From: Chryseobacterium indologenes
Lineage (GTDB): Bacteria; Bacteroidota; Bacteroidia; Flavobacteriales; Weeksellaceae
Length of the DNA stretch: 64,000 bases
Direction: 5' to 3'
Assembly: GCA_016025055.1 (NCBI GenBank)
Contig: CP065590.1
Location: 1,798,001-1,862,000, forward strand
Shown: piece by piece, positions 53,467 through 62,967 of the stretch
Layout: each line of letters begins with the position of its first letter
Numbering within the stretch: the stretch's first letter is position 1
The notes under the pieces: generated by a model
Seen by the model: the letters and a program-made list of their open reading frames with translations, nothing else
Told to the model about the DNA's origin: nothing
Databases searched by the model: none
Position numbers and translations under genes: made by a program

Positions 53467-55661
53467 TTATTTGGTGAACAACATTTCTCTGTATTTTGTC
53501 ATTGGCCAAAGTTCATCATCCACCATCATTTCCAATGCATCAGAAGCTTCTCTGATCCCGTCGAATAATGGTTTTACTTTGTTACAATAGTCTTCTGCCT
53601 GCTTTTGACTGTCTGATACACCTCTTGCAGCTTCTCTGGCTTTGATAAGGCCTTCAACACCTAATTTAATTTTAGACACATTTTCAGAAATGTCGGTAAT
53701 CAAACTCATTTGTTCTTTTGCCAAAGGCTTGAATTCTTTATCTCCAAAGATTTCCTTAAGACCTTTTACGTTTTCAATTAACCTGTTCTGATAATTTAAA
53801 GCTGAAGGAATAATATGATTTCTTGCAATGTCGCTTAAAACTCTTGCTTCAATATCAATAACCGTAGAGTATTTTTCTAATTTGATTTCGTTTCTTGCTT
53901 CAACTTCTCTGTGGTTGAAAATTCCCATCTCTTCATAAAGATCCAGGAATTTTTTATCCATTTCCTGTTTAAGAGCTTCCGGAGTTGTTTTAAGGTTGTT
54001 CAATCCTCTTTTCTTAGCCTCTTTTGCCCAGTCATCAGAATATCCGTCTCCTTCAAACATAATGCTCTTAGACTGCTTGATGTATTCTCTCAAGACGTTA
54101 AAGATTGCTTCGTCTTTCTTCAATCCTCCTTCGATAAGAGCATCTACTTCTTTTTTAAAGTCGTTCAGCTGTTTTGCAGCAATTGTATTCATTACCGTCA
54201 TAGATTCTGCACAGTTTGCAGAAGATCCTACCGCTCTGATCTCAAATTTATTTCCTGTAAACGCAAATGGAGAAGTTCTGTTTCTATCCGTATTATCTAG
54301 TAAGATTTCCGGGATTTTTCCAACAACGTTTAATTTTAATTCTGTTTTTTCTTCCGGAGATAATTTCCCGTTGGTTACTTTTTCAAGCTCTTCCAAAACA
54401 CTGAATAACTGGCTTCCGATAAACACAGAAATAATTGCGGGTGGTGCTTCGTTAGCTCCCAATCTGTGGTCGTTGCTTGCAGATGCAATACTTGCTCTTA
54501 AAAGGTCAGCATATTCATGTACAGCCTTAATTGTATTCACGAAGAATGTTAAGAACTGTAAGTTTTTCTTTGGATTTTTTCCGGGACTTAATAAGTTTTC
54601 TCCGGTATCGGTAGCTAGAGACCAGTTGTTGTGCTTTCCGCTTCCGTTTACTCCTGCAAATGGCTTTTCGTGGAATAAGATATGGAAGTGGTGCTTGTGA
54701 GCTACTCTTGCCATGATATCCATCAATAAAGAGTTGTGGTCTACAGCAACGTTTACTTCCTCAAACATCGGTGCCAACTCAAACTGATTTGGAGCAACCT
54801 CGTTATGTCTTGTCGTTGCAGGGATACCCAATTTCATACATTCGATCTCCAGTTCTTTCATGAAGTTCATGACCCTTGTAGGAATGGATCCGAAGTAGTG
54901 GTCATCCAACTGCTGTCCTTTTGCAGGAGAATGTCCCAGCAAAGTTTTACCCGTTAATACAAGGTCCGGACGTGATTGGTATAACGCGGAATCAACCAGG
55001 AAGTATTCTTGCTCCCAACCTAAAGTAGGAGTTACTTTTGTTACATTTTTATCAAAATACTGCATTACACTTGTTGCAGCTTCATCTACTGCATTCAAAG
55101 CTCTTAATAAAGGAGCTTTGTAGTCAAGAGTTTCTCCCGTATAAGAAATAAAGATCGATGGAATACATAATGTAGTTCCCATGATAAAAGCCGGAGATGT
55201 AGGATCCCATGCTGTGTATCCTCTTGCTTCAAAAGTATTTCTGATTCCTCCGTTCGGGAAAGAAGAGGCATCCGGCTCTTGTTGGATCAGCATATTTCCG
55301 CTGAATCTTTCAATCGCTCTTCCCCCTTCAATAGGAGTGAAAAAGAATCGTGTTTTTCTGCTGTCGTTCCTGTCAAAGGCTGAAACCAGTGAGTATAGTG
55401 GGTTACCCCTTTGCTCATTGCCCAGTCTTTCATTGCTACAGCTACCTGGTCTGCAATGTGTCTCTGGATTTTAGTTCCTTTTTTAATGGCATCCATGATG
55501 GAGCCAAATGCTTCCTTCGTTAAATATTCTCTCATGGTTTCTTCTGAGAAAACATTCGTACAGAATAGTTCTGATAATTTTGCAGGGACCTCAACAGAGT
55601 TGTCTTTTCTGAAATCCTTAAATGGTAGTGTTTCTAATGCTTTGAATCTTAAGGTTGACAT
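53467..55661 (-). CDS. glnN: Glutamine synthetase type III (frameshifted near the 5' end)
   Basis: A large GlnN of about 731 residues after repair, the normal length for type III enzymes. It makes glutamine from glutamate, ammonia and ATP. The N-terminal part has HYTHWFQPLTGTTAEKHDSF near residue 90. One extra T in the run at 55340-55344 gives the expected FFTPIEGGRAIERFSG and continues into NMLIQQEPDASSFPNGG. Later motifs are GWEQEYFLVD near 230, NQFELAPMFEEVNVAVDHN near 325 and AGVNGSGKHNNWSL near 370. The ATG at 55661 (MSTLRFKALETL) fits the -7 box at 55683-55690. Confidence 0.94.
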
Positions 55662-55682
55662 ATTGGGTTTATTTTGATAGGG

Positions 55683-55690
55683 CAAATTTA
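55683..55690 (-). promoter_or_regulatory. -7 box of glnN
   Basis: TAAATTTG on the minus strand, 21 bp before the ATG at 55661. The other 230 bp of this divergent spacer (to 55943) contain nothing else I can support. Confidence 0.6.
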
Positions 55691-55943
55691 CAAAAAAAAT
55701 GAATCGAAATCATTTTGACCCTAAAAAATTTAGGGGTGTTATGAAAATTTATATAATTTAAACAATTGTTTGGTCTTTTTTTAACAGGGGTATTTTGTGA
55801 ATTAATTCTAAAATATGAATATGTAGCAGCAATTTGGCGGGGGTCATCGAACGCAAATACATTTTTTGTTATTGATTGCCGGAATCCTGTGCGATTAAGC
55901 TACTTATTAAAAGATAGTTAAAATAAAATGGGCAAAGATTTTG

Positions 55944-55951
55944 TATATTTG
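55944..55951 (+). promoter_or_regulatory. -7 box of the DUF6909 gene (decides its start)
   Basis: TATATTTG matches TAnnTTTG and lies 15 bp before the ATG at 55967, inside the longer frame that begins at 55928. This argues against the upstream start. Confidence 0.55.
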
Positions 55952-55966
55952 TGTGAAATTTATTTT

Positions 55967-57657
55967 ATGACAAATTCTAGAGCAAGAGAAACAACAGAGG
56001 CTATTGAAAGACTATACATCTCTATGAGACATTTATTTTATAGAGGATTTTTCAAGCCGGGGGGTGTTTCAGGAGAAAGTATCAGAAGTTTGTTAAAAAC
56101 CATCAATCCGGAAATTTACGGAACCATGAATATTCCGAATAAATTGGAACTTGACGGGTTGATGTATGTTTTAGACAGGCTTCCGGAAGGGATTGAGGAA
56201 TGTGCTTTTATTCATCTTACATCTGATGAAGGGTTTGATAAAGGAAGTTTCGAACCTATTGTTCCGAAAAAAAGAAGAAGAAACTGTTATAGAATAGACG
56301 AGCACCAGATGAATATTGAAGTTCTTTTGGGCCGTTCGGAGATTTATGACATTCTTACCCACCTTACCTTTTTATTTATAGAAGCGGATAAAATCCGTAA
56401 TCTGGCTTTCATTCAGGATGAAAACTGGAAACCGACACGTGCTTTCAAAATTATTGAAGAAGTGGTGAAAGGTGAGAAAAATTCAGTAGAAGAGAAAAAG
56501 AAGTGGCACTTATCCATCTTTCATCTTTAATCGGAAGATCTTTTGATGAAACATTAAGGGCTTATAATACTTTTGGAGATGATCATAATCCTGACCGTCT
56601 GTTTAAAATCATCTATAACTTAGGAAAAGTAAGCCTTGATGATGCCAAAGGGTCAAGAGAAAGAGAAATTTATTTCAGTGCTATATTAAAAGAAAGAGTA
56701 GGGCATCACTATTTTGGTGAAAAATGGGCACATAAAGTGAAGGAGGTTTTATTCGAAAATGACCTTCATATGCGTCCTTTGCATATTATCTCTGCCAATA
56801 TGCATTCTGTGAAAAATATGCTGTATGCTAATAATGCTCTTAAAAAGAAACAGCATCATGAAGTTGACTATAAATTGTATGAAGAGATTTCGAACAAAAA
56901 AGAACTTCGTGACAAGGTATTAAAATATGCGTTGGATGAAGGAATGATCCATATTGCTGATAAGAGTGGAAGTAATATTGATGTTCAGATCATTGATCTC
57001 AGCAAAACCGATTTGAAGAATACTCCGTTTGCTGATGCTAAATTTGGAGGTGATGATGTGCTGCTGGTATTTGATTATGCTTTCGGTGAGCAGGCTTTTG
57101 AGGTAATGGACGAACTTCTAAGACCTTTTGAGCATAAAGGCGAAGTCTATATGATGAAAGTAAAGTCTGTTTCAATCATGGGAAAAGCAGGAATTCTCAC
57201 CGGAGAAAAAGGAGATATTATGATTCCAACCTCTCATATCTTTGAAGGTACAGCTGATAACTATCCGTTTGAAAATGCATTACAACTTGACGATTTCCAG
57301 GATGATGAGCTAAAAGCTTTTGAAGGACCTATGATTACGGTGCTGGGAACTTCACTGCAAAACAGAGATATTTTATCTTACTTCATGAACACATCATGGA
57401 AGGCCATTGGTCTCGAAATGGAAGGAGCTCACTACCAGAAGGCTATTCAGGTTGCTTCTAAAATCAGACACCATATTTCACCGGATTTGTTTGTCATGTA
57501 TGCTTATTACGCTTCGGATAATCCATTGGAAACAGGAAGTACTCTTTCTTCGGGAGGTTTAGGATTAACAGGGGTGAAACCTACCTATCTTATTACGTTA
57601 AGAATTCTTGAAAAGATATTAAGATGCGGAAAGAAAGAAGTTTCTGTAAAGAAATAG
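55967..57657 (+). CDS. DUF6909 family protein with nucleoside-phosphorylase-like C-terminal motifs (frameshifted)
   Basis: About 563 residues after repair of an A run near 56497. Without it the frame stops at 56530 in the middle of EEVALIHLSSLIGRSF. The N-terminal half is helical (TTEAIERLYISMRHLFYRG). The C-terminal half contains SIMGKAGILTGEKGDIMIP near residue 402, FEGPMITVLGTSLQNRDIL near 455, IGLEMEGAHYQKA near 480 and YYASDNPL near 515. These match in order the glycine turn, the catalytic-site EME and the SD motif of purine-nucleoside-phosphorylase/nucleosidase enzymes. I assign no substrate. It has its own terminator. Confidence 0.7.
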
Positions 57658-57679
57658 TTTTACTTTCCATTGAAAATAT

Positions 57680-57718
57680 AAGTCTCAGATGAATTTACAT
57701 CTGAGACTTTTTTTTCTT
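57680..57718 (+). terminator. Terminator of the DUF6909 gene
   Basis: AAGTCTCAGATG / CATCTGAGACTT perfect 12-bp stem followed by a long T tract. Confidence 0.93.
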
Positions 57719-57792
57719 CTTAGCAAGGGTAAAACCATGACAAGGAGAAAACGGTTCAGAATGTGTATCTTGAAACAATAAAAAACTTATCT

Positions 57793-58263
57793 ATGAATTC
57801 AGCTTCACAATTATCAAAAAGATTCAGGGAAGTGTTGCTTGATGGGCTGTGGATTGCCAATACTAATTTTAAAGATCAGCTTTCAGATGTGACCTGGCAG
57901 CAGGCTGTGACAAAGATTGATTCTTTAAATACAATTGCGATGCTCACTTTCCACATCGACTATTATATTGCAGGAATTGTGCATGTCTTTGAAGGTGGAG
58001 AACTTGAAATAAAAGATAAGTTCAGTTTTGATCTTCCTGCCATAGATTCCCAGATACAATGGGATGACCTGCGGAATAAGCTTTGGGTGGATTCTGAGAA
58101 ATTTGCCTCCTTATTGGAACAGATGCCGGATTCCAAACTTGATGAGGTATTTGTAGATGAAAAATACGGAACCTATCAAAGAAATATTGAAGGAATGATT
58201 GAGCACAGTTACTATCACCTTGGCCAGATTACTTTGATTAAAAAGCTAGTAAAAAACGTCTGA
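57793..58263 (+). CDS. DinB-like metal-binding protein
   Basis: About 156 residues from the ATG at 57793 (the frame opens to 57763; NSASQLSKRFREVLLDGLW is a better start). It is helical, with histidines in IAMLTFHIDYYIAGIVH and IEGMIEHSYYHLGQITLIK that fit the three-His metal site of the DinB four-helix fold. DinB-family proteins are often thiol transferases or stress proteins. The specific activity here is unknown. Single gene, flanked by TGACAAGGAG sequences. Confidence 0.8.
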   Translation: MNSASQLSKRFREVLLDGLWIANTNFKDQLSDVTWQQAVTKIDSLNTIAMLTFHIDYYIAGIVHVFEGGELEIKDKFSFDLPAIDSQIQWDDLRNKLWVDSEKFASLLEQMPDSKLDEVFVDEKYGTYQRNIEGMIEHSYYHLGQITLIKKLVKNV

Positions 58264-58298
58264 AAAAAGACGAAACACCTTTGAAAAGAGGTTAAAGT

Positions 58299-58333
58299 GC
58301 TCCTTGTCACGGTTGCAAAGCTTGACAAGGAGC
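58299..58333. terminator. Hairpin after the DinB-like gene
   Basis: GCTCCTTGTCA (58299-58309) and TGACAAGGAGC (58323-58333), a perfect 11-bp stem, with only a weak T tract after it. TGACAAGGAG also occurs at 57738-57747, upstream of the gene. Confidence 0.55.
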
Positions 58334-58454
58334 TCATTTAACAATCCTGATTAAAACGCATCTAAAACCATATTAAACAGAACAAAATCTTCAGATAACT
58401 CTAATTTGAAGGTCTTGTTTAAATTACCTACCTTTAAAAAAAATAAAATTTTAA

Positions 58455-60293
58455 ATGAGAAAATCGGCTGCAATCATTTTTGCGTTTATCATTTCACAAT
58501 TTCAGGCTCAGCAAGGAGCTTATTATCAGCAGGCTGCGAAGTACAAGATGGATATTGATGTCAATGCTGAAAAATTTACCTATCAGGGAAAACAGACCTT
58601 GGAATACACCAACAACTCACCGGATCAGTTGAATGTGGTTTATTTCCATCTCTACTGGAATGCTTTTAAACCTAATTCCATGATGGATCAGAGAGTATCT
58701 TCCCAAGGGAAAAATGGTGACGGAAGGTTGCAGAAAAATGGGATTTCAACGCTTTCTTCCATTCCAAAGGATCAGGAAGGAGCTCAAAATATTCACTGGA
58801 TTAAGCAAAATGGGAAAAATCTGAAATTTGAAGTTCAGGAAACCATTATGAAAGTATACCTGGCAGAACCGATCAAACCAAATTCTACCACGACATTTAC
58901 CATGGACTGGGATGCAGTGATTCCTCAGCAGATCAGAAGAAGCGGAAGAAATAACAGGGAAGGAGTAGATATGACCATGACCCAATGGTATCCGAAAATT
59001 GCAGAATACGATTATGATGGTTGGGCCACTTTTGATTATCTGGGAAGAGAATTTCACGCACCGTTTTCAGATTTTGATGTTAATATTAAAATCAACAAAG
59101 ATTATGTAGTAGGGGCGGGAGGTATTCTTGAAAATCCTGCAGATGTAAAGGGTTATGATGCCAATGCTAAAATTAAAGCAGAAAAAGATAAAAAGGTGAC
59201 CTGGAAATGGACGGCAAAAAATATTCTTGATTTTGCCTGGAGTGCAGACAAAGATTATTCTGTGGAAAGCTTCAATGTTCCGGAAGGCCCCAAGGTATAT
59301 CTCGTGTATCAGAAAAATGATAAAACGAAGGCATGGGGTGAGGCTCAGCCTTATATTACAAAATATTTCCAGATCATGAATTCTCATTTCGGAAAATATG
59401 TTTATCCGACTTATGCATTTATTCAAGGTGGAGACGGTGGTATGGAGTATGGAATGTGTACCATGATTTTAGGAGAAGCCAAAAGTATCAAAGACCTGAT
59501 GGGCTTAATGGCTCATGAAGGATGTCATTCTTGGTATCAGCAGATGCTGGCAACCAATGAATCTGTACGCCCGTGGATGGATGAAGGCTTTACAAGCTAT
59601 GCAGAGGGCTACACCATGCACCAGTTGTTCCCGGAACAATTGCCGAATCCTTTTGTTGAAAGGCTGGATGCCTACAGAAACTTCGTTAAAAAAGGGATTG
59701 AAGAACCTGCCGTGTGGTTAGGGGATCATCACGATAACGGAACAGCTTATACCTATGCATCTTATGTAAAAGGAGAATTGTACCTGGTGCAATTAGGATA
59801 TATAATGGGTGAGCAGAATCTTGCTGAAACATTGAAACAATATTATGATCAATGGAGCATGAAACACCCTTCGGACAGAGATTTTCTTCATATTGCCCAG
59901 AAAGTTTCAGGAATGGATCTGAAATGGTTCCATAATTATTGGATTAACACTACCAAAACGATTGATTACGGGATTAAAGATGTGAAGTACGATGCAAAAT
60001 CTACAACGATCACTTTGGTGAATAACGGGCAGGTACCTATGCCGGTTGATTTCAGTGTGATGACTGCAGATAAGAAAGTCGTAACCTATCAGATCCCATT
60101 GAATATGACCCATACATGGAAAGAAAAAGATATCTATGGAGAATTTAAAACAATGCCTTATTGGCCATGGACGCAGAAAGAATATACTTTAACTATTCCT
60201 TACACAAAATCCCAATTGTCTTTGTTGGGGATAGATTTCAGCCAGAGAATTGCAGATGTGAATATGGCGGATAACTTTGTAGAGGTAAAGTAA
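58455..60293 (+). CDS. M1 family metallopeptidase (aminopeptidase)
   Basis: A 612-residue secreted gluzincin. Signal peptide RKSAAIIFAFIISQFQAQ, N-terminal beta domain (YQGKQTLEYTNNSPDQLNVV) and catalytic domain with GGMEYGMCTMI (the GAMEN-equivalent) near residue 333 and HEGCHSWYQQMLATNE near 353, which holds HExxH and the downstream glutamate ligand. A Tyr in TYASYVKGELYLVQL near 435 fits the transition-state residue. It should act in the periplasm or outside the cell. No T9SS tail is present. Single-gene unit. Confidence 0.92.
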   Translation: MRKSAAIIFAFIISQFQAQQGAYYQQAAKYKMDIDVNAEKFTYQGKQTLEYTNNSPDQLNVVYFHLYWNAFKPNSMMDQRVSSQGKNGDGRLQKNGISTLSSIPKDQEGAQNIHWIKQNGKNLKFEVQETIMKVYLAEPIKPNSTTTFTMDWDAVIPQQIRRSGRNNREGVDMTMTQWYPKIAEYDYDGWATFDYLGREFHAPFSDFDVNIKINKDYVVGAGGILENPADVKGYDANAKIKAEKDKKVTWKWTAKNILDFAWSADKDYSVESFNVPEGPKVYLVYQKNDKTKAWGEAQPYITKYFQIMNSHFGKYVYPTYAFIQGGDGGMEYGMCTMILGEAKSIKDLMGLMAHEGCHSWYQQMLATNESVRPWMDEGFTSYAEGYTMHQLFPEQLPNPFVERLDAYRNFVKKGIEEPAVWLGDHHDNGTAYTYASYVKGELYLVQLGYIMGEQNLAETLKQYYDQWSMKHPSDRDFLHIAQKVSGMDLKWFHNYWINTTKTIDYGIKDVKYDAKSTTITLVNNGQVPMPVDFSVMTADKKVVTYQIPLNMTHTWKEKDIYGEFKTMPYWPWTQKEYTLTIPYTKSQLSLLGIDFSQRIADVNMADNFVEVK

Positions 60294-60311
60294 AACGATA
60301 AACATATAGAT

Positions 60312-60347
60312 AAAAGGAGTATTTTGAAAGTACTCCTTTTATTTTTT
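60312..60347 (+). terminator. Terminator of the M1 peptidase gene
   Basis: AAAAGGAGTA / TACTCCTTTT stem followed by a T tract. The coaX -7 box TAAATTTG starts immediately after, at 60349-60356. Confidence 0.88.
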
Positions 60348-60395
60348 ATAAATTTGGATGAAAATTTTTTCATACCATAGCCTGTTAAAATATAA

Positions 60396-61154
60396 ATGAA
60401 TTCAATTGTAATAAACGTAGGGAACAGCAATATCAGATTTGGTCTTTTTAACGGAGACAACTGTGACATTTCATGGGTGATCAATACCAAACCCTACAGA
60501 ACCGCAGATGAACTGTATGTTCAGATGCTGATGCTTTACCAGACCTATAAAATTGAGCCTAAAGAAATTGATAAAGTGATTATCGGATCAGTGGTACCCC
60601 AGCTTACCAAAGTGATGAGCTCAGGTATTAAAAAAATCCACGGAATCGCTCCTGTTATTGTTGACAGAAATACACCTTCAGCAGTACAAGCAAAATCAAA
60701 ACAAATGGGGACGGATATTTATGCCAACCTTGTAGCGGCTCATAATCTCTATCCGGACAGAAAAAAAATTGTTATTGACTTTGGAACGGCCCTTACAGCT
60801 AGCTGTGTCGCTGAAACAGGGGAAACACTGGGAGTTATTATCGCTCCGGGAATTGTTACTTCTTTAAATTCTCTGATTCATCAAACCGCTCAACTTCCGG
60901 ATATTGAGCTTAAAAAACCCAAATCCGTTCTCGGGCTGGATACGGTAACCTGCATGCAAAGCGGTATGGTATATGGCTTTCTGGGAATGGTAGAAGGTTT
61001 TGTCAACCGTATCAATGATGAGGTGAATGACGATTGCTTTGTGGTTGCAACAGGTGGTGTTTCCCATGTGTATAAGCCTTTGACAGATAAAATCCATGTG
61101 ATGGACAGGCTTCATACGCTTAAAGGACTGTATTTTCTCGGAAAAGACCTGTAA
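60396..61154 (+). CDS. coaX: Type III pantothenate kinase
   Basis: A 252-residue CoaX. It phosphorylates pantothenate in the first step of CoA synthesis. The acetokinase/Hsp70-like fold shows VINVGNSNIRFGLF near residue 5 (phosphate-1), KKIVIDFGTALTASCVAE near 124 (phosphate-2, with catalytic Asp) and IIAPGIVTSLNSLIHQTAQL near 150. Two departures from canonical CoaX are visible: Asn in place of the usual Asp before VGN, and GTDIYANLVAA where the family has GxDR. The TAAATTTG box at 60349-60356 is its probable -7 element. Confidence 0.88.
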   Translation: MNSIVINVGNSNIRFGLFNGDNCDISWVINTKPYRTADELYVQMLMLYQTYKIEPKEIDKVIIGSVVPQLTKVMSSGIKKIHGIAPVIVDRNTPSAVQAKSKQMGTDIYANLVAAHNLYPDRKKIVIDFGTALTASCVAETGETLGVIIAPGIVTSLNSLIHQTAQLPDIELKKPKSVLGLDTVTCMQSGMVYGFLGMVEGFVNRINDEVNDDCFVVATGGVSHVYKPLTDKIHVMDRLHTLKGLYFLGKDL

Positions 61155-61225
61155 TATCTTAGGCGTGCACAGAGGATAGCAATTGTATTGAACCTTTATC
61201 CTTATTTCAACTTTAATCTTTATCA

Positions 61226-61759
61226 ATGGAAAATTTTCCCATATTAAAAACAGAAAGACTAATCCTTTCCCAGCTGGAAGAAAAAGATATTCCTTTCATC
61301 GTTGAATTTCTTCAGCATAGAATCTATTCTGATTTTACATCCAATATTCCTTATCCTTACACGGAAAATGACGCTCAGTCATGGGTGAAAATGGCTCAGG
61401 AAGCTTTTGAGGAAAATTCAGGATATACTTTTGGTATCAGAAATAAAAACGGGCAGATTATGGGAGCTATCGGTCTTCATGACCGCGAAGATGATAAAGC
61501 AGAATTGGGATACTGGATAGGAATTCCCTACTGGAATAAAGGATATGTCACGGAAGCTGCTAATGCCATCTTAGAATTTGGATTTAAAAAACTGGGCTTC
61601 AACAAAATTTTTGCAACCCATCTTCCACATAATCCTGCTTCAGGTAAAATCATGGAGAAGATCGGAATGGAGAAAGAAGCCGTTTTAAAACAAGAGGTGA
61701 AAAAAGACGCAGAATATTTTGATCTTATCCTGTATTCTATTTTTAAAAACGAACATTAA
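61226..61759 (+). CDS. GNAT family N-acetyltransferase (RimJ/RimL type)
   Basis: A 177-residue acetyltransferase. LKTERLILSQLEEKDIPFI start, ELGYWIGIPYWNKGYVTEAA near residue 92 (acetyl-CoA loop) and HLPHNPASGKIMEKIGMEKE near 130. Related in layout to ribosomal-protein N-acetyltransferases and other RimL-like enzymes. The substrate cannot be told. It lies 71 bp after coaX on the same strand and ends at a bidirectional terminator shared with tadA. Confidence 0.9.
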   Translation: MENFPILKTERLILSQLEEKDIPFIVEFLQHRIYSDFTSNIPYPYTENDAQSWVKMAQEAFEENSGYTFGIRNKNGQIMGAIGLHDREDDKAELGYWIGIPYWNKGYVTEAANAILEFGFKKLGFNKIFATHLPHNPASGKIMEKIGMEKEAVLKQEVKKDAEYFDLILYSIFKNEH

Positions 61760-61794
61760 TTCCCGGGCGTAACACTACCTTGGCATACAAAACA

Positions 61795-61832
61795 AAAATC
61801 AGAGATCAATACATTGATCTCTGATTTTTTTT
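61795..61832. terminator. Bidirectional terminator between the acetyltransferase gene and tadA
   Basis: AAATCAGAGATCAAT / ATTGATCTCTGATTT perfect stem with A and T runs, between convergent genes. Confidence 0.93.
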
Positions 61833-61874
61833 ATGAGATGATTTTCAGAATCTGTCGTGGAAATGCTGAAAAAG

Positions 61875-62306
61875 TTATCTTTTACTTTTAAAAAATTCTT
61901 TAACGATAGAGGAGCATTCTGTTTCCATTATACCCGTTACAAGTTCCGTTTTCGGATGTAAAGAAAGGTGTTTGTTGATAAAACCCCTCTGTTCGTCCCT
62001 TGCTCCGATTACTACTTTGGATATCTGTGACCAGGAAAGAGCTCCGGAACACATTACGCAGGGCTCCATGGTAACATACAGAGTACAATCTTTTAAATAT
62101 TTTCCTCCCAGAAAATTGGCGGCAGAGGTGATGGCCTGCATTTCTGCATGCGCAGTTACATCATTCAGTGTTTCTGTGAGATTGTGGGCTCTTGCAATAA
62201 TCCGATTATTGGAAACAACCACACATCCGATAGGAACCTCATCTTTTTCCAGGGCGGCTTCTGCTTCCTGCAGGGCCATTTTCATATAATATTCGTCGGT
62301 AAACAT
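61875..62306 (-). CDS. tadA: tRNA adenosine(34) deaminase TadA
   Basis: A 143-residue zinc deaminase that converts A34 to inosine in tRNA-Arg. The zinc site is complete: HAEMQAI near residue 52 (His and catalytic Glu) and MEPCVMCSGALSWSQI near 80 (PCxxC). ARDEQRGFINKHLSLHPKT near 103 is the usual downstream stretch of TadA. The ATG overlaps the stop of the TonB-C gene (TAATG), so the two are coupled. Confidence 0.95.
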   Translation of the reverse strand: MFTDEYYMKMALQEAEAALEKDEVPIGCVVVSNNRIIARAHNLTETLNDVTAHAEMQAITSAANFLGGKYLKDCTLYVTMEPCVMCSGALSWSQISKVVIGARDEQRGFINKHLSLHPKTELVTGIMETECSSIVKEFFKSKR

Positions 62307-62913
62307 TAGTCTGCCATTGTTAAAGTTAAAGGAAGATTGAACTGAAACCTTGCGGGATCCCCTTGGGCTAAAGCCGGAACAAATTTCTCGGAAATGGAGT
62401 ATAAAGCAATTTCAGCCTGCCTGTTAAAAGTAAAATTATCACCCTTGGCATGGACATTGGTAATCGTTCCGTCTTTTTCTACAATAAAAGCAACACTCGT
62501 TTTTACTGTTTTTATATCAGAATGTACACCATTCACATATAAAAGATCTGCCACTTCCTGCCTTAGCGTATTGATGCCTCCGGGATAATTCGGGGCTGAT
62601 TCAACTACCGAAGGGCCGGTGTAGGCTTCTTTTTTAACGACTGCAGATCTTCCAGATTCCGGACTTTTAACAGGGCTCCAATCAGGGCCGTATTCTCGAT
62701 ACTGTCCATTTTTTTCATAAAAAAGAGAAAATCTCCTTTGATACTTGCCTTTCTGAAGGTATTGGTTTCTGCATCAAATTTCTTTTTAAACTCAGTATTC
62801 AGCATACTCCGATGCTGATTGTAATAGTTTTTTACAAGCCTGAATTCTTCTTTCTGCTGGGATAAACAGAAGGAAGAAATGATTGAACATATACAAATAA
62901 ACAGAACTTTCAA
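62306..62913 (-). CDS. Secreted protein with TonB C-terminal-like domain (frameshifted)
   Basis: About 202 residues after adding one A to the run at 62630-62635. Signal peptide KVLFICICSIISSFCLSQ, a helical linker (FKKKFDAETNTFRKASIKGD) and a C-terminal domain reading NYPGGINTLRQEVADL, SVAFIVEKDGTITNVHAKGD and PARFQFNLPLTLTMAD, which has the order of TonB_C domains. It has a cleavable signal rather than a membrane anchor, so an energising role like TonB is doubtful. Its stop overlaps the tadA start. Confidence 0.75.
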
Positions 62914-62967
62914 TGCAGTATATTTATGTAAATGTACTTAAAAAATATGATATCCGGTTATTTCTGA

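Noticed and set aside
53996..54700. Long plus-strand frame of 234 codons
   Set aside because: It lies opposite glnN, has serine/phenylalanine-rich composition of an antisense shadow, and shows no family motif.
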